64,000 bases of DNA, from assembly GCA_002841695.1 (NCBI GenBank), contig PHAN01000001.1, forward strand, positions 1 to 64,000, in the 5' to 3' direction. The notes beneath the pieces were generated by a model, which had not been told where the DNA came from, made no database searches, and saw nothing but the letters and a program-made list of their open reading frames with translations. The stretch is from Elusimicrobia bacterium HGW-Elusimicrobia-1. Its GTDB lineage: Bacteria > Elusimicrobiota > Endomicrobiia > PHAN01. Every line of letters begins with the position of its first letter. Position 1 is the first letter of the stretch. The position numbers were made by a program, and so were the translations under genes. This document shows, piece by piece, positions 32,909-43,394 of this stretch.

Positions 32909-34756
32909 ATGTATAAATATCACGAAACATTCGATGTCATTGTGGTGGGCGCCGGCCACGCCGGCTGCGAAGCCGCTCTTGCGGCCGCCCGCCTCGGCGC
33001 CAGGACATTGCTTCTTACGCAAAATCCCGACACGCTTGCGCGGATGTCGTGCAATCCTTCCGTCGGAGGAGTGGCCAAGGGGCAGTGCGCCGCGGAGATC
33101 GACGCTCTGGGCGGAGCCATAGCACGCGCGGCCGATTTCGCGGGGCTGCATTTTAAGGTTCTCAATTCTTCAAAGGGCGCCGCCGTGCGCTCGCCGCGCG
33201 TTCAGTGCGACCGCGGGATTTACGCGGCCGCGATGAAAGGATTCGTCGAGAGAGAACCGCTGATTGCGCTGCGGCAGGGCGAGGCGCTCGAAATTACCGC
33301 CGGCGACGGCGGGGTGAGCGGAGTCGTGGCCACGCCGGGCATATTTTATCCCGCCAAAGCGGTGGTAGTGGCCGCCGGAACTTTTCTTAACGGCATTATC
33401 TTTGTGGGACTCAACAGTATGAAAGGCGGCCGCCTGTCCGAACCGCCGTCGGAAAAATTATCCTCATCGCTTGCTTCGCTGGGCATAGAAATAAAACGGT
33501 TTAAGACGGGAACGCCGCCGCGATTGTCGGGCCGCACGCTTGAGCTCAGCGGCTTGCGCGAGCAAAAATCCGACGACCCGATAGAGCCCATATCGCTTTT
33601 TTCGCCCGTCTCGCCGCGTCCGCTTTTATCCTGTCATTTAACGCACACCAACGAAAAAGCGCACGAGGCCATAAGAAAAAATCTCGACCGCTCTCCGCTT
33701 TATTCAGGGATGATAAAATCCGCCGGCCCGCGTTACTGTCCGTCGATAGAAGACAAAGTGATGAAATTTCCGCACAGGGCGTTTCATCACATATTTCTGG
33801 AGCCGGAGGGGTTCGATACCGACGAGTATTACGCCAACGGAGTTTTTACGAGTATGCCGGAGGACGTGCAGTACGAAGTTGTCCGCGCTCTGGCCGGCTG
33901 CGAGCGCGCCGAAATAGTGCGCTACGGCTACGCCGTCGAATACGATTATTTCGACCCTGCGCGGCTCAAGAGCACGCTTGAGACAAAATCCGTCGATAAT
34001 CTTTATCTGGCCGGACAAATCAACGGCACCACGGGTTACGAGGAAGCCGCGGCTCTCGGTCTTATGGCCGGTATAAACGCCGCGCTTAAAGTACAGGGGA
34101 AAGAGCCGTTTTCGCTTCGCCGCGACGAGGCATACATCGGCGTTCTTATAGACGACCTTGTGACGAAAGGCGTGACCGAGCCGTACCGGCTGTTTACGTC
34201 GCGCTCGGAGTACCGGCTCAGTGTGAGATGGGACAACGCCGATCTGCGCCTTATGCCTAAGGCCTTCGCGCTGGGATTTTTCGACGAGAAACTCCGCCGC
34301 GACTTCGACGGGTACAGAAATGCCGTCGAAATTGCCGCGGAATCTCTGAGGGCAAGGGGCGCCGCGCCCGACATCGCGCCGGAGGACGTGAAACGGGATC
34401 TGGATTACGCGCCGTCCGACGATTCGCCGTGGACGCGCGGCCGCGCCGCCCGTCAGGCGGCTACGATTATCAAGTACGACGGCTATATCCGGCGGCAGAG
34501 CGTTTCGGTGGAGCGTCTCAAAAAACTCGACTCCAGAAAAATCCCGGCGGATTTCGATTACGATACTTTGAAGGGCGTTCTCAACGAAACCAGAGAAAAA
34601 CTCAAGAAAATCCGCCCGTCTAATCTGGGGCAGGCGATGAGAATATCCGGCATTACCCCGACGGACGCGGCTATCTTTCACATACATCTTGAAAAAAAAT
34701 CGCGCCGCGCGTCCGGGCCGTCGGTCGGACAAAGCGGTCACGACAAACACAAATGA
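32909..34756 (+). CDS. mnmG: tRNA uridine-5-carboxymethylaminomethyl modification enzyme MnmG
   Basis: FAD enzyme that with MnmE modifies the wobble uridine of several tRNAs. [21 protein letters not shown] is the FAD-binding motif; [51 protein letters not shown] and SRSEYRL follow in order. At 615 aa it is full length. It is coupled to rsmG by ATGA, the common gidA-gidB pair. mnmE is not in the window. Confidence 0.98.
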   Translation: MYKYHETFDVIVVGAGHAGCEAALAAARLGARTLLLTQNPDTLARMSCNPSVGGVAKGQCAAEIDALGGAIARAADFAGLHFKVLNSSKGAAVRSPRVQCDRGIYAAAMKGFVEREPLIALRQGEALEITAGDGGVSGVVATPGIFYPAKAVVVAAGTFLNGIIFVGLNSMKGGRLSEPPSEKLSSSLASLGIEIKRFKTGTPPRLSGRTLELSGLREQKSDDPIEPISLFSPVSPRPLLSCHLTHTNEKAHEAIRKNLDRSPLYSGMIKSAGPRYCPSIEDKVMKFPHRAFHHIFLEPEGFDTDEYYANGVFTSMPEDVQYEVVRALAGCERAEIVRYGYAVEYDYFDPARLKSTLETKSVDNLYLAGQINGTTGYEEAAALGLMAGINAALKVQGKEPFSLRRDEAYIGVLIDDLVTKGVTEPYRLFTSRSEYRLSVRWDNADLRLMPKAFALGFFDEKLRRDFDGYRNAVEIAAESLRARGAAPDIAPEDVKRDLDYAPSDDSPWTRGRAARQAATIIKYDGYIRRQSVSVERLKKLDSRKIPADFDYDTLKGVLNETREKLKKIRPSNLGQAMRISGITPTDAAIFHIHLEKKSRRASGPSVGQSGHDKHK

Positions 34757-35472
34757 AACTTCTGGAAGAAGTTCTTAAAAAACATATCGCGCCGCCGGAT
34801 ATACCCGCTGCGCTTGAACGTTTCCGCTTTTTGCGCGAAGAAATCAAAAAAAGAAACGAGACGGTCAATCTCACCGCGATTACCGGCGACGACGGAATCG
34901 AGGTCAGGCATTTTATAGATTCGCTGGCGGCCATAGACGCCGGAATCGGCCCCGATGACTCGCTGCTTGACGTCGGAGCGGGCGCGGGTCTGCCGGGACT
35001 GGCGATAAAAATCGCGCTGCCGCGGCTGAAACTGTCTCTTGCGGAATCCGTCCAAAAGAAAGCAGCTTTTATTGCCGACGCCGCGCGCGCTTTGGGATTC
35101 GACGACGTAAGCGTTTATCCTGTCCGCAGCGAAGACCTTCCGCCGGAACTCCGCGAAACTTTTGATACGGTGTGCGCCCGCGCTCTGGCGAAGCCGCCGG
35201 TCGCCGCGGAACTTATGCTGCCGTGGGCCAAGGTCGGCGGGCGATGTCTTCTCTACGCCGCCTCGTCGGTAAAATCCGACGGCCTGTCGCGCGTCTGCGC
35301 GGAACTCGGCGGCGAGGTGTCGGCCGAAATTGATTACGCGCTGCCCCCCGAACCTTCGCGCGGAGGCGACGGCCCATCTGCCAGAAAAATAATAGTAATC
35401 CGCAAAATCCGCCCGTCTCCCGTAAAATATCCGCGCCGCGCCGGTCTTGCGGCGAAAGCCCCGCTGATCTGA
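34753..35472 (+). CDS. rsmG: 16S rRNA (guanine-N7)-methyltransferase
   Basis: Methylates G527 of 16S r[23 protein letters not shown] and [17 protein letters not shown] (SAM motif) are typical of GidB, with RALAKPP later. A C-terminal extension of ~25 basic residues ([23 protein letters not shown]) resembles the usual end (…YPRRAGxpxKxPL). It follows mnmG with ATGA overlap. Confidence 0.96.
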   Translation: MKLLEEVLKKHIAPPDIPAALERFRFLREEIKKRNETVNLTAITGDDGIEVRHFIDSLAAIDAGIGPDDSLLDVGAGAGLPGLAIKIALPRLKLSLAESVQKKAAFIADAARALGFDDVSVYPVRSEDLPPELRETFDTVCARALAKPPVAAELMLPWAKVGGRCLLYAASSVKSDGLSRVCAELGGEVSAEIDYALPPEPSRGGDGPSARKIIVIRKIRPSPVKYPRRAGLAAKAPLI

Positions 35473-35536
35473 GTGGTTCTTTGACCGCCTAAGTATCCTG
35501 CGTTTTCTTCATTCCGCTTCTTTTTTTGTAGAATAA

Positions 35537-35772
35537 GATTATTGAAAAAGTCCGACATTGTCTCCCTGAACCCTTCGCTTTTGTCACCCTGAGTGAAACG
35601 AAGGGTCTTGTTGCCCGTCGCACTACGAGATGTTTCGCGGAGTTTATCCTGAGCGAACAACTGAGATTCTTCGCGGAGTTTATCCTGAGGCGACGGAGAT
35701 TCTTCGCTACGCTCAGAATGACAACCGCCGAAGGACTCAGAATGACAAAGCAAGGGTTTTTCAACGGTCTTT
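35537..35772. mobile_element. MITE-like element upstream of the HEAT-repeat gene
   Basis: The left end GATTATTGAAAAAGTCCGAC and right end AAGGGTTTTTCAACGG are those of 39732-39972 in inverted order. The interior is made of words such as CACCCTGAGTGAAACGAAGG and GGAGTTTATCCTGAG repeated. With flanks it fills the 316-bp gap after rsmG. It has no coding role, although the frame of the next gene is open through its right half. Confidence 0.8.
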
Positions 35773-35788
35773 AGAATATCCATTAACT

Positions 35789-37990
35789 ATGAACGAAAAA
35801 TGGCTTCTTGAATTTCTGAAAGCGTTCCGGCTGTGCGTCACCAATCTGCGCATATATCCCCTGAACAACTCCAGCGTAGTCAACGCGCTTAATACCGTGG
35901 CAAATTTTCTCGACGAGCATCTGGCGCAAAACGATTCTCTGACTTTTACCGAACTGTCCGGAAAGGCCGGTGTGGCGGGATTTGAAAATACTTCTCAGGA
36001 AGTAAAATCCATGGCGGAGGATATCGGCAGGAATTTTTCCAGATGCCGCGTATCGTCGATAACCATCAAGAGGGGTTATACGCGCGAAGAACTCGTCTAC
36101 ATTATGCAGAACCTGAGCAAGTATTTCCGCGACGACTGGCAGAAAGATTCCGCCGAAAAAGGTTTCGCTCATCTGGGTTTTAACCTGGTCAAATATGTCG
36201 CCGTGACCGACGAACAAACTGTTGTGGACAAGATTTCGGTGCTCATCGGTGAAAGAGGTTCCGACGTGGCGGGGATAATGTCGGCTCTCAAAGAAGTTTA
36301 CGACGATATGGAATATCTTCCGGCGGCGGCCCGTCCGTCGGTGACTACACAACTTGCCGTGGAGCTTTCAAAACAGCCGCCCGAGGTGCTCAAGGAAATA
36401 TTCGAGCGCGACCTGCCGCCCAAGATAGAGGAAAGCGGCATAAAAGACAAACTTCTCGCGGCGCTCACGAAAGATAAAATCACCGATGTTTATCAGCAAA
36501 TCACCAAATGGTACGGCGACATAAAATCAGCGGGTGTTTCGGATTTCGAGGCCGTGGAACAGCTTGACCGCCTCAAAAAGTTTCTCTCCAAGTTGCTTGA
36601 ATGTTCGGCTTCCCGCGAAGTGCCGTTTCAGATATACGAAGATTTGTGCAATCTGGGGCTCATCGAAAATATACCCGACTGGGCCGGCGGTAAAACTCTG
36701 CCCGAGAATCTTTTGGAGCAGCTGGACATTATAAAACACATAGGGGAGGAAGAGCTGGTTTCCTCGATATGGGCGGAGAAACTGCCGGAACTGACGGAAA
36801 AACTTGTCTCCGCGCAGATGCGCGAAGAAATAATAAAGCTTATTTTGAAAATTACGGCCAATCACAAAAACCCCGACAGTCAAGTAAGGGAAAAAGCCGC
36901 CGCGGCTCTGTCGTCGGCGATAAAAGTGCTTAAAGCGCGCGGCTATGAAAATCTTTTGGCGGTGAGCGAACACCTTTTTGCCGAATGGCTGGACGCTGAA
37001 AGCGCGGCGCCGGTTTACGAGCCGCTTGCCGGCATACTTTTTGACCGGATCGTCAACCGGATTTTGAATTCGGAGTATGAGCAGGCGCAGAATCATTACG
37101 AACTTATGCGCAAACTCTCGTCAGAAATCGACAGGGACGAAGAAAAAAGAAAATACCTTGCCGCGTTCATTTCACGCCGCAGCCCGAAAATAATACCGAT
37201 ACTCCTCAACGACATAAAATCTTCCGACGAAGTCCGCAAAAAGAACGCTTTCGAATTTTTGTCTAAAATCGGCGACGACGCGCTGGATCCTCTGGTTAAG
37301 ATAATAAAGGAAGTGGACGACGCGCATCTGAGGATGCTGGCCGCGGGCATTCTTAAAAATCTGGGCGATCACGCGATAATCAGGATAAAAGAAGAGCTGA
37401 ATCTGGGTCTCGTCAAGGAAGAAATACGCAGATTTCTCGAGGTGCTTAAATTTATCGGCGACGGCAGTTTTTTTGAAGAGGTCAGGCAGCTTATGCGGTA
37501 TCCCGACCGCGAAATAAAACAGGAAATACTGCGTTACGCAAGTCATATAGATATTCCCGACGTCGATAAACTTCTCATAGAGAGTTTTAAGGATCCCGAT
37601 GTGTCGCGCCTTGCGGTAAAACTGGCCGCGGGACGCCGTTCGCCGGAGGTGATACCGTCGTTGATACAACTTATGATGTCATCCCGCGACTGGGAACTCA
37701 GAGAGGAAATCGCCATAGCCATGGGCGACCTCGCCGATAAAAAGTTTGCCAAACCGCTTATCGAATTGTTATCGTCGCCCAGAGGTCTCTTCCGCGCTAT
37801 GAGTATGCAGCAGGAGCGCGCGCGGCTTCGCGCCGCATACGTTATGAGGCGCTTCGGGGAATCGCCGGAAATCATCAGGGAGCTTAAAAAGGCCTCGCGC
37901 GACAAGTCGCACGCCGTCGCGGTTACCGCCGCCGAATCCCTTAAAATACTTGAGACGGGCATGTCGTCGACAAAAGGAATTAAAAGATGA
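35789..37990 (+). CDS. HEAT-repeat protein, function unknown
   Basis: 733 residues, soluble, no signal peptide. The N-terminal ~120 residues (WLLEFLKAFRLCVTNLRIYPLNNS…, …ITIKRGYTREELVYIMQNLSKYF) resemble a domain seen at the start of other bacterial HEAT or signalling proteins. The middle is helical. The last ~270 residues contain HEAT-type repeats (…PKIIPILLNDIKSSDEVRKKNAFEFLSKIGDDALDPLVKIIKE…). The frame is open upstream to 35630, but that part is repeat DNA; ATG 35789 lies just after it. The stop overlaps the DUF1805 gene (ATGA). Confidence 0.8.
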   Translation: MNEKWLLEFLKAFRLCVTNLRIYPLNNSSVVNALNTVANFLDEHLAQNDSLTFTELSGKAGVAGFENTSQEVKSMAEDIGRNFSRCRVSSITIKRGYTREELVYIMQNLSKYFRDDWQKDSAEKGFAHLGFNLVKYVAVTDEQTVVDKISVLIGERGSDVAGIMSALKEVYDDMEYLPAAARPSVTTQLAVELSKQPPEVLKEIFERDLPPKIEESGIKDKLLAALTKDKITDVYQQITKWYGDIKSAGVSDFEAVEQLDRLKKFLSKLLECSASREVPFQIYEDLCNLGLIENIPDWAGGKTLPENLLEQLDIIKHIGEEELVSSIWAEKLPELTEKLVSAQMREEIIKLILKITANHKNPDSQVREKAAAALSSAIKVLKARGYENLLAVSEHLFAEWLDAESAAPVYEPLAGILFDRIVNRILNSEYEQAQNHYELMRKLSSEIDRDEEKRKYLAAFISRRSPKIIPILLNDIKSSDEVRKKNAFEFLSKIGDDALDPLVKIIKEVDDAHLRMLAAGILKNLGDHAIIRIKEELNLGLVKEEIRRFLEVLKFIGDGSFFEEVRQLMRYPDREIKQEILRYASHIDIPDVDKLLIESFKDPDVSRLAVKLAAGRRSPEVIPSLIQLMMSSRDWELREEIAIAMGDLADKKFAKPLIELLSSPRGLFRAMSMQQERARLRAAYVMRRFGESPEIIRELKKASRDKSHAVAVTAAESLKILETGMSSTKGIKR

Positions 37991-38274
37991 AACTCTCCGA
38001 CGTAAAAATAAAAAACAAATACGCCCAGGGCATCGAATTGCCCCTTAAAAACGCGACCCTGATTATGATAGTGGCGCCCAAGGGTTACGCGGCCTGCGGT
38101 TACTGGAATATCGCCGCGGCGGAAAAATTCGGCGACGCGGCCTTCATTGTGCGCGGCGTAAAGAATATCGACGAAGCGCTCGACGCGGCAGTCGCCGACG
38201 TAACGCCCGCGGCGCGGCGGCGAGGCATTAAGAGCGGTATGATTTGCCGCAAAGCCCTGGAAAAACTCTTTTGA
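37987..38274 (+). CDS. DUF1805 family protein
   Basis: A 95-residue protein of the YunC/DUF1805 family: GIELPLKNATLIMIVAPKGYAACGYWNIAAAEKFGDAAFIVRGVK in outline matches the conserved core (…G.i.CGY.n…ekfgD.A…vkGv…). The structure of relatives is a small alpha-beta fold; the function is unknown. It is coupled on both sides: ATGA with the HEAT gene and TTGA with the methyltransferase gene. Confidence 0.85.
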   Translation: MKLSDVKIKNKYAQGIELPLKNATLIMIVAPKGYAACGYWNIAAAEKFGDAAFIVRGVKNIDEALDAAVADVTPAARRRGIKSGMICRKALEKLF

Positions 38275-39725
38275 ACTCCCGCCGACCCCGCCCGCAGCGG
38301 CCCTTTGCGGATTACACAATAACTCTCGACACGGAAAAAATGACGGCGGGCGGCAGATGTCTTGCCCGCGCCGACGGCAAGGTTTATTTTGTCGAAGGCG
38401 CGCTGCCATCGGAGCGCGTTTCGGCCGCCGTGACTTCCGCCGGCAAAAGTTTCGCGGAGGCGACGGCGCGGTCGGTCGAAAGGCCGTCGACGTTCAGAAT
38501 CGAGCCCGCCTGTCCGTTGCATTTTCGTCCTTCGGACGACTTCGCCGCAAGACATTTTTGCGGCGGGTGCGATTGGCAGCACATAGATTATCCGTTTCAA
38601 CTCGAGCTTAAAAAACAAATATTGTCGGATGCCTTGCTGCGCACCGGCAAAATAAATTTGAAGCCCGAATCCATGGAAATAGAGCCCTCGCCCGCGCGTT
38701 TCAGATACCGCAATAAAGCGCTGGTGCCTTTCGCCCCGTCTCTAAAGGGCGGCGGCGACTCCGGCGAAAATGTGATTCGCGCCGGATTTTTCGCGCGCGG
38801 TTCGCACGAAATAGTGTCCGCCGAAGATTGCCCGCTGCAGCCCGAAATCGTTTTCAAAATCGTTTGCTTCGTCAGAGAAAATGCGGCGCGTCTCGGCATA
38901 AGACTTTACGAGGAAGACGCCGCCCGCGGTTCTTTGCGGCATTTGTACGTGCGCGCCGCCGCCGGCTCTGACGAGATTCTGGTAGGTTTTGTGGTCAATC
39001 CGGCGGATACCCGTCCTGAATCCTACGCCGCGCTTGCCGCGTCCGTAACGGCCGGATTTCCGTCGGTGCGCGGAGTTCTGCTGAATGAGAATCCGTCGCG
39101 CACGAACGTAATATTCGGACGGAAATGGAGCACGCTTGCCGGATGCAATAGTGTCACCGAGGTCTTGTCCAACGGAATACGGCTGCGTCTTACCGAGGGC
39201 GCGTTTTTTCAGGTGAATACGCCGGTGGCGGAAAAACTTTACGAATACGCCGTGTCCGCGCTCGCGCGTCCCGCAAAACTTCTGGACATTTATGCCGGTG
39301 TCGGCGGTTTCGCCCTGCACGCGTCCCGCGCCGGCATTGCAGAAATCATTGCCGTTGAGGAAAACGAAACCGCGGTTAACGACGCCATAGTCAACGCGCG
39401 CTTCAACGACGCGGGTAATATAACTTTTTACGCGCTCTCCGCCGAGAAGTTTTTGTCCCGCCCGCCGCGCCCGGCGCGCGGCGCTTCGATAATTGTCGAC
39501 CCGCCGCGCTCGGGACTGGGCGCGGAGATTATCGACGGGATAGCCGCCATGCGGCCCGCTGAAATGGTTTACGTATCGTGCGATCCGGCAACCTTCGCGC
39601 GCGACGCGGGGATACTCGCCGGCAAGGGATATGAACTGTCGGGCATTCGCCTCTTCGATATGTTTCCGCAGACGCATCACCTCGAAACCGCCGCACTCTT
39701 TCGTCTCAAAAACAGGGTTATTTGA
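38271..39725 (+). CDS. 23S rRNA (uracil-5-)-methyltransferase, RlmD/RumA family
   Basis: SAM-dependent uracil-C5 methyltransferase for rRNA or tRNA. An N-terminal TRAM-like part (residues ~10-70), [4Fe-4S] cysteines in EPACPLHF, HFCGGCDWQHI and EDCPLQ, then LTEGAFFQVNTPVAEKLYEYA, LLDIYAGVGGFALHAS, DPPRSGLG, and the catalytic cysteine in MVYVSCDPATFARD. I take TTG 38271 (TTGA overlap with the DUF1805 stop); ATG 38244 is possible. The exact target base (1939, 747 or tRNA 54) cannot be told. Confidence 0.93.
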   Translation: MNSRRPRPQRPFADYTITLDTEKMTAGGRCLARADGKVYFVEGALPSERVSAAVTSAGKSFAEATARSVERPSTFRIEPACPLHFRPSDDFAARHFCGGCDWQHIDYPFQLELKKQILSDALLRTGKINLKPESMEIEPSPARFRYRNKALVPFAPSLKGGGDSGENVIRAGFFARGSHEIVSAEDCPLQPEIVFKIVCFVRENAARLGIRLYEEDAARGSLRHLYVRAAAGSDEILVGFVVNPADTRPESYAALAASVTAGFPSVRGVLLNENPSRTNVIFGRKWSTLAGCNSVTEVLSNGIRLRLTEGAFFQVNTPVAEKLYEYAVSALARPAKLLDIYAGVGGFALHASRAGIAEIIAVEENETAVNDAIVNARFNDAGNITFYALSAEKFLSRPPRPARGASIIVDPPRSGLGAEIIDGIAAMRPAEMVYVSCDPATFARDAGILAGKGYELSGIRLFDMFPQTHHLETAALFRLKNRVI

Positions 39726-39731
39726 TATAAT

Positions 39732-39972
39732 AAAACCGTTGAAAAACCCTTGCTTTGTCATTCTGAGGCCTTCGGCGAGCGTCATTCTGGGTCCTTCGGC
39801 GCCGTCATTCTGAGCGTAGCGAAGAATCTCATAATGCCTCAGGATAAACTCCGCGAAGAATCTCGTAATTCGACGGACAACGAGACCCTTCACGGATCCT
39901 GACCTGAGCCAAAGCGAGACCCTTCGTTTCACTCAGGGTGACAATGTCGGACTTTTTCAACAATCTCATAAT
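39732..39972. mobile_element. MITE-like element upstream of ileS
   Basis: Inverted copy of the element at 35537-35772: it begins ACCGTTGAAAAACCCTTG and ends GACTTTTTCAACAATCTC. Interior words TCATTCTGAGCGTAGCGAAG and CTCAGGGTGACAATG recur in both. It occupies most of the 295-bp gap before ileS. Confidence 0.8.
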
Positions 39973-40020
39973 CTTCCGTTGTCGTCCGAATCTGACACGT
40001 CTTGCGACCTTTTATAAATT

Positions 40021-42915
40021 ATGGATTACGGTAAAACTGTAAATCTGCCTAAAACGTCGTTTTCCATGAAGGGAAATCTTCCGGTCAAGGAACCACGGTT
40101 TCTTGAGTTCTGGAAGACCACCCCGCCCCGTCGCGCGTCTATGCCGCCGTCGGCGAAAAAGTTTATTCTTCACGACGGCCCGCCCTACGCCAACGGTCAC
40201 ATTCACATCGGCACCGCGCTGAATAAAATACTGAAGGATATTGTCGTCAAGCACCGCGCGCTTTCCGGATTCGTCGCGCCGTTCGTCCCCGGGTGGGACT
40301 GTCACGGCCTTCCGATAGAGCAGCACGTTCTCAAAGAATCGGGCGCTGACCACAAAAAAGCGACGGATCCGTCGGGATTCAGAAAACAGGCCGCAGCTTT
40401 CGCGATGAAGTTTGTGGGTGTGCAGAAAGAAGAATTTAAGCGTCTCGGGGTTTTCGCCGAGTGGGAAAACCCCTATCTCACGCTGGCTCCGTATTATGAA
40501 GCCGCCATAACGGAAACTTTTGCCGCGCTCGTCGACAAGAATCTTATTTATCGCAAGAAAAAACCCGTATATTGGTGTCCCACCTGCCGCACCGCGCTGG
40601 CCGACGCCGAAGTCGAATACGCCGATCACATATCACACTCCGTTTACGTCAAGTTCCGTCTGGAATCTCCGGCGCCGGCCTTCGCGCAGGATAAACGCCT
40701 GACGTCCGGAGCCGTCAGCGCGGTTATATGGACCACTACGCCGTGGACTCTTCCGGCAAACGTGGCGCTGGCTTTCAGCCCGTCGGAAAAATATTCGGTC
40801 ATACGTCTTGCGGGCGGTTCAAAAGGCGACATGTTGATTGTCGCAACACGCCTTAAAGAGGCCTTTTTGACGAAAATCGGCGCCGCGGCCGGAGAAATCA
40901 TCGGTGAATTTGACGGTAAAACTTTTGAGCGCGCGGTATTCGTCAATCCTCTTAACGCCAATAAATCTACGGGAACACTTGCCGATTTTGTCAGTATGGA
41001 AGACGGCACCGGCATAGTTCACATAGCGCCCGGACACGGCGCGGAAGATTTTGGAGTCGGAACGAAATACGGACTTGCCACTCTTTCTCCGGTGGACGAC
41101 GGCGGAGTTTTTACCGACGAAGCCGGCGAGTTCGCGGGGCACAAGGTCTTCGCGGCCAATCCCCTCATAACCGAAAAACTTAAACAGTCCGGCGACATAC
41201 TTTACGAAGAAAAAATAACACACTCCTATCCGCACTGCTGGCGCTGCAAGCGCGCCATAATTTTCCGCGCCACCGAGCAGTGGTTTCTCGACGTCAACAC
41301 GTCGGGGCTCAAAAAATCGCTGCTGGAAGAAATAGAAAAAGTCGATTGGGTGCCTGCCTACGGCAAAAACCGCATATCGTCGATGGTCGCGCAGCGTCCC
41401 GACTGGTGCCTGTCAAGACAGCGGTTGTGGGGCACGCCCATACCGGTTTTCTACTGCGAATCGTGCGGCGGGCATTTGCTTGACTCCTCGATAATCCGCC
41501 GCCTCGCCGATTTGTTTCGGCGTGGCGGCTCCGATGTCTGGTACGAGAAAACCGCCGCCGAGTTGCTTGCTCTGGCCGGACGTCCCGACGCGACGTGCCG
41601 CAAATGTTCGTCGAAAAACTTTCGCAAAGAAACGGATATATTCGATGTATGGTTCGATTCGGGGGTTTCAAGTTTCGCGGTTTTGGACCCACGCAATTTC
41701 GAGGGCCTCGCGCCCCCGGCGGATTTGTATCTGGAAGGTTCGGATCAGCACCGCGGCTGGTTTCAGACGTCCCTTATACCGTCGGTGGCGCTGCGCGGGC
41801 GCGCGCCGTATAAAAAAGTTTTGACCCACGGTTTCGTGGTCGACGGCGCCGGCAAAAAAATGTCGAAGTCCACGGGGAACGTCATCGCGCCGGAAGCCGT
41901 AATAAAGCAGTACGGAGCCGACATTCTGCGCCTCTGGGTAGCCGCGTCCGATTACAGCGAGGATGTGAGAATCTCGCCTGAGATAATGACCGGTCTTGCC
42001 GAAGTTTACAGAAAAATCAGAAATACCATGCGTTACATTCTGGGTAATATTTCCGATATGCCGCCCGCCGCGCGTCTCGATTTCGCCCGTCGCCGCGAAA
42101 TGGCGGCTTCCGTTCCGGGAGTGTCTGTCGACGGATATATTTTCGACAGGTTGCTGGCCACATCCGCCCTCTGCGACAAGGCCTATGAAGATTATCAGTT
42201 TCACAAGGTAGTTTATTACCTCAATAATTTCTGCGTAAACGATTTGAGTTCGTTTTATTTCGACATCCTCAAAGACCGGCTGTACACTTTTGCGGCGAAC
42301 TCCGCCGAAAGGCGCTCGGCGCAGTCGACGCTGGAGGATATTTTTCTATTAATCGTAAAATACGCCGCGCCCATACTTCCTTTTACGGCGGAGGACGCCT
42401 GGCAGTGTTATCTTGCCGACCGCCTCGACAAAGGATTCGCGGATTCTCCGAGCGTATTCGCCCGCGAATTTCCGGATTTTCTCTCGTGTTCGGGAAAGTC
42501 CGATTACGATGTCTTTCGGGCGGATGCCGGAATTTTGTCCGGCTGGGAATACATACTCGAAGCCCGCGCCGCCGTCAACGCCGAGATAGAAAAACTTCGC
42601 GCTTCCGGCGCCGTAGGCGGGTCGCTTGAGTGCGAAGTCGAAGTGTCCGCGAAGTCGGCGGACGCGATGAGCGCGCTTAAAAAATATTCCGCGGATTTGC
42701 CGTCGGTGTTTATTGTCTCGTCGGTAAAACTCTCCGCCGTTTCGTCCGACGGCCTCACGCGCGTGTCCGCCGCAAAATCCCCGTCGGCCAAATGCGCCCG
42801 ATGCTGGAACCACAGGGCCGACGTGGGTCTCGACCCCGCGCTCGGCGATGTCTGTTCGCGTTGCGGCGCCGTGCTGAAATCACTCGGGATAACGAACGCG
42901 GAGGCCGGCCAATGA
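40021..42915 (+). CDS. ileS: Isoleucyl-tRNA synthetase
   Basis: Charges tRNA-Ile. The HIGH signature is GPPYANGHIHIGTALNK (near residue 55), the editing domain contains WTTTPWTLPANVAL and GTGIVHIAPGHGAEDFG, KMSKS is at GKKMSKSTGNVI (near 620), and the C-terminal zinc finger has CARCWNHRADVG and CSRCGAVL. At 964 aa it is the bacterial-type enzyme. The stop overlaps lspA (ATGA), a common ileS-lspA pairing. Confidence 0.98.
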   Translation: MDYGKTVNLPKTSFSMKGNLPVKEPRFLEFWKTTPPRRASMPPSAKKFILHDGPPYANGHIHIGTALNKILKDIVVKHRALSGFVAPFVPGWDCHGLPIEQHVLKESGADHKKATDPSGFRKQAAAFAMKFVGVQKEEFKRLGVFAEWENPYLTLAPYYEAAITETFAALVDKNLIYRKKKPVYWCPTCRTALADAEVEYADHISHSVYVKFRLESPAPAFAQDKRLTSGAVSAVIWTTTPWTLPANVALAFSPSEKYSVIRLAGGSKGDMLIVATRLKEAFLTKIGAAAGEIIGEFDGKTFERAVFVNPLNANKSTGTLADFVSMEDGTGIVHIAPGHGAEDFGVGTKYGLATLSPVDDGGVFTDEAGEFAGHKVFAANPLITEKLKQSGDILYEEKITHSYPHCWRCKRAIIFRATEQWFLDVNTSGLKKSLLEEIEKVDWVPAYGKNRISSMVAQRPDWCLSRQRLWGTPIPVFYCESCGGHLLDSSIIRRLADLFRRGGSDVWYEKTAAELLALAGRPDATCRKCSSKNFRKETDIFDVWFDSGVSSFAVLDPRNFEGLAPPADLYLEGSDQHRGWFQTSLIPSVALRGRAPYKKVLTHGFVVDGAGKKMSKSTGNVIAPEAVIKQYGADILRLWVAASDYSEDVRISPEIMTGLAEVYRKIRNTMRYILGNISDMPPAARLDFARRREMAASVPGVSVDGYIFDRLLATSALCDKAYEDYQFHKVVYYLNNFCVNDLSSFYFDILKDRLYTFAANSAERRSAQSTLEDIFLLIVKYAAPILPFTAEDAWQCYLADRLDKGFADSPSVFAREFPDFLSCSGKSDYDVFRADAGILSGWEYILEARAAVNAEIEKLRASGAVGGSLECEVEVSAKSADAMSALKKYSADLPSVFIVSSVKLSAVSSDGLTRVSAAKSPSAKCARCWNHRADVGLDPALGDVCSRCGAVLKSLGITNAEAGQ

Positions 42916-43391
42916 GACGTCTTGCCGTTATCGGCGCCGCGATCCTCGCGCTCGACAGAATTTCCAAGGTCATCGTGAGAGGCACGATGATATACGGAGA
43001 GTCGATAAAGATACTCGATTTTTTCAGAATAACCTACGTGGAAAACACCGGAGCGGCTTGGGGGCTTTTGAACGCGGGCGGATACAGCAATTACTTTTTT
43101 TTGTTTTTTAACCTGGCGGCCATCATTTATATAATACTCAATTACGGACGCTTCGTTGTCGATAAATACTCCGCGCTTGCATGGACATTCGTGGCCGCAG
43201 GCGCCATAGGAAACCTCGGCGACAGGATATTCGTCGGAGCCGTGATTGATTTTATCGACGTAAAAATATTCGGCTATGACTTTCCGGTTTTTAACTTTGC
43301 CGACGCGGCGCTGACCGCCGGCGGATTTCTTTTCGCATTTTCGATTCTTAGGGCGGCGCCGATTTTTCGCCGCGCGCATTCTCAACAGTAA
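42912..43391 (+). CDS. lspA: Lipoprotein signal peptidase (signal peptidase II)
   Basis: Aspartyl protease in the inner membrane that removes the signal peptide of prolipoproteins. Four hydrophobic helices; ALDRISKVIVR, VENTGAAWGLL, GNLGDRIFVGAVIDFIDV and FNFADAALTAG hold the conserved Asn/Asp residues, including both catalytic aspartates. At 159 aa it is normal. It overlaps ileS and precedes lgt by three bases. Substrates include the two propeller lipoproteins in this window. Confidence 0.97.
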   Translation: MRRLAVIGAAILALDRISKVIVRGTMIYGESIKILDFFRITYVENTGAAWGLLNAGGYSNYFFLFFNLAAIIYIILNYGRFVVDKYSALAWTFVAAGAIGNLGDRIFVGAVIDFIDVKIFGYDFPVFNFADAALTAGGFLFAFSILRAAPIFRRAHSQQ

Positions 43392-43394
43392 TTT

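Noticed and set aside
35630-35788. Upstream extension of the HEAT-repeat protein
   Set aside because: Those codons are the right half of a MITE-like element and give low-quality repetitive peptide.
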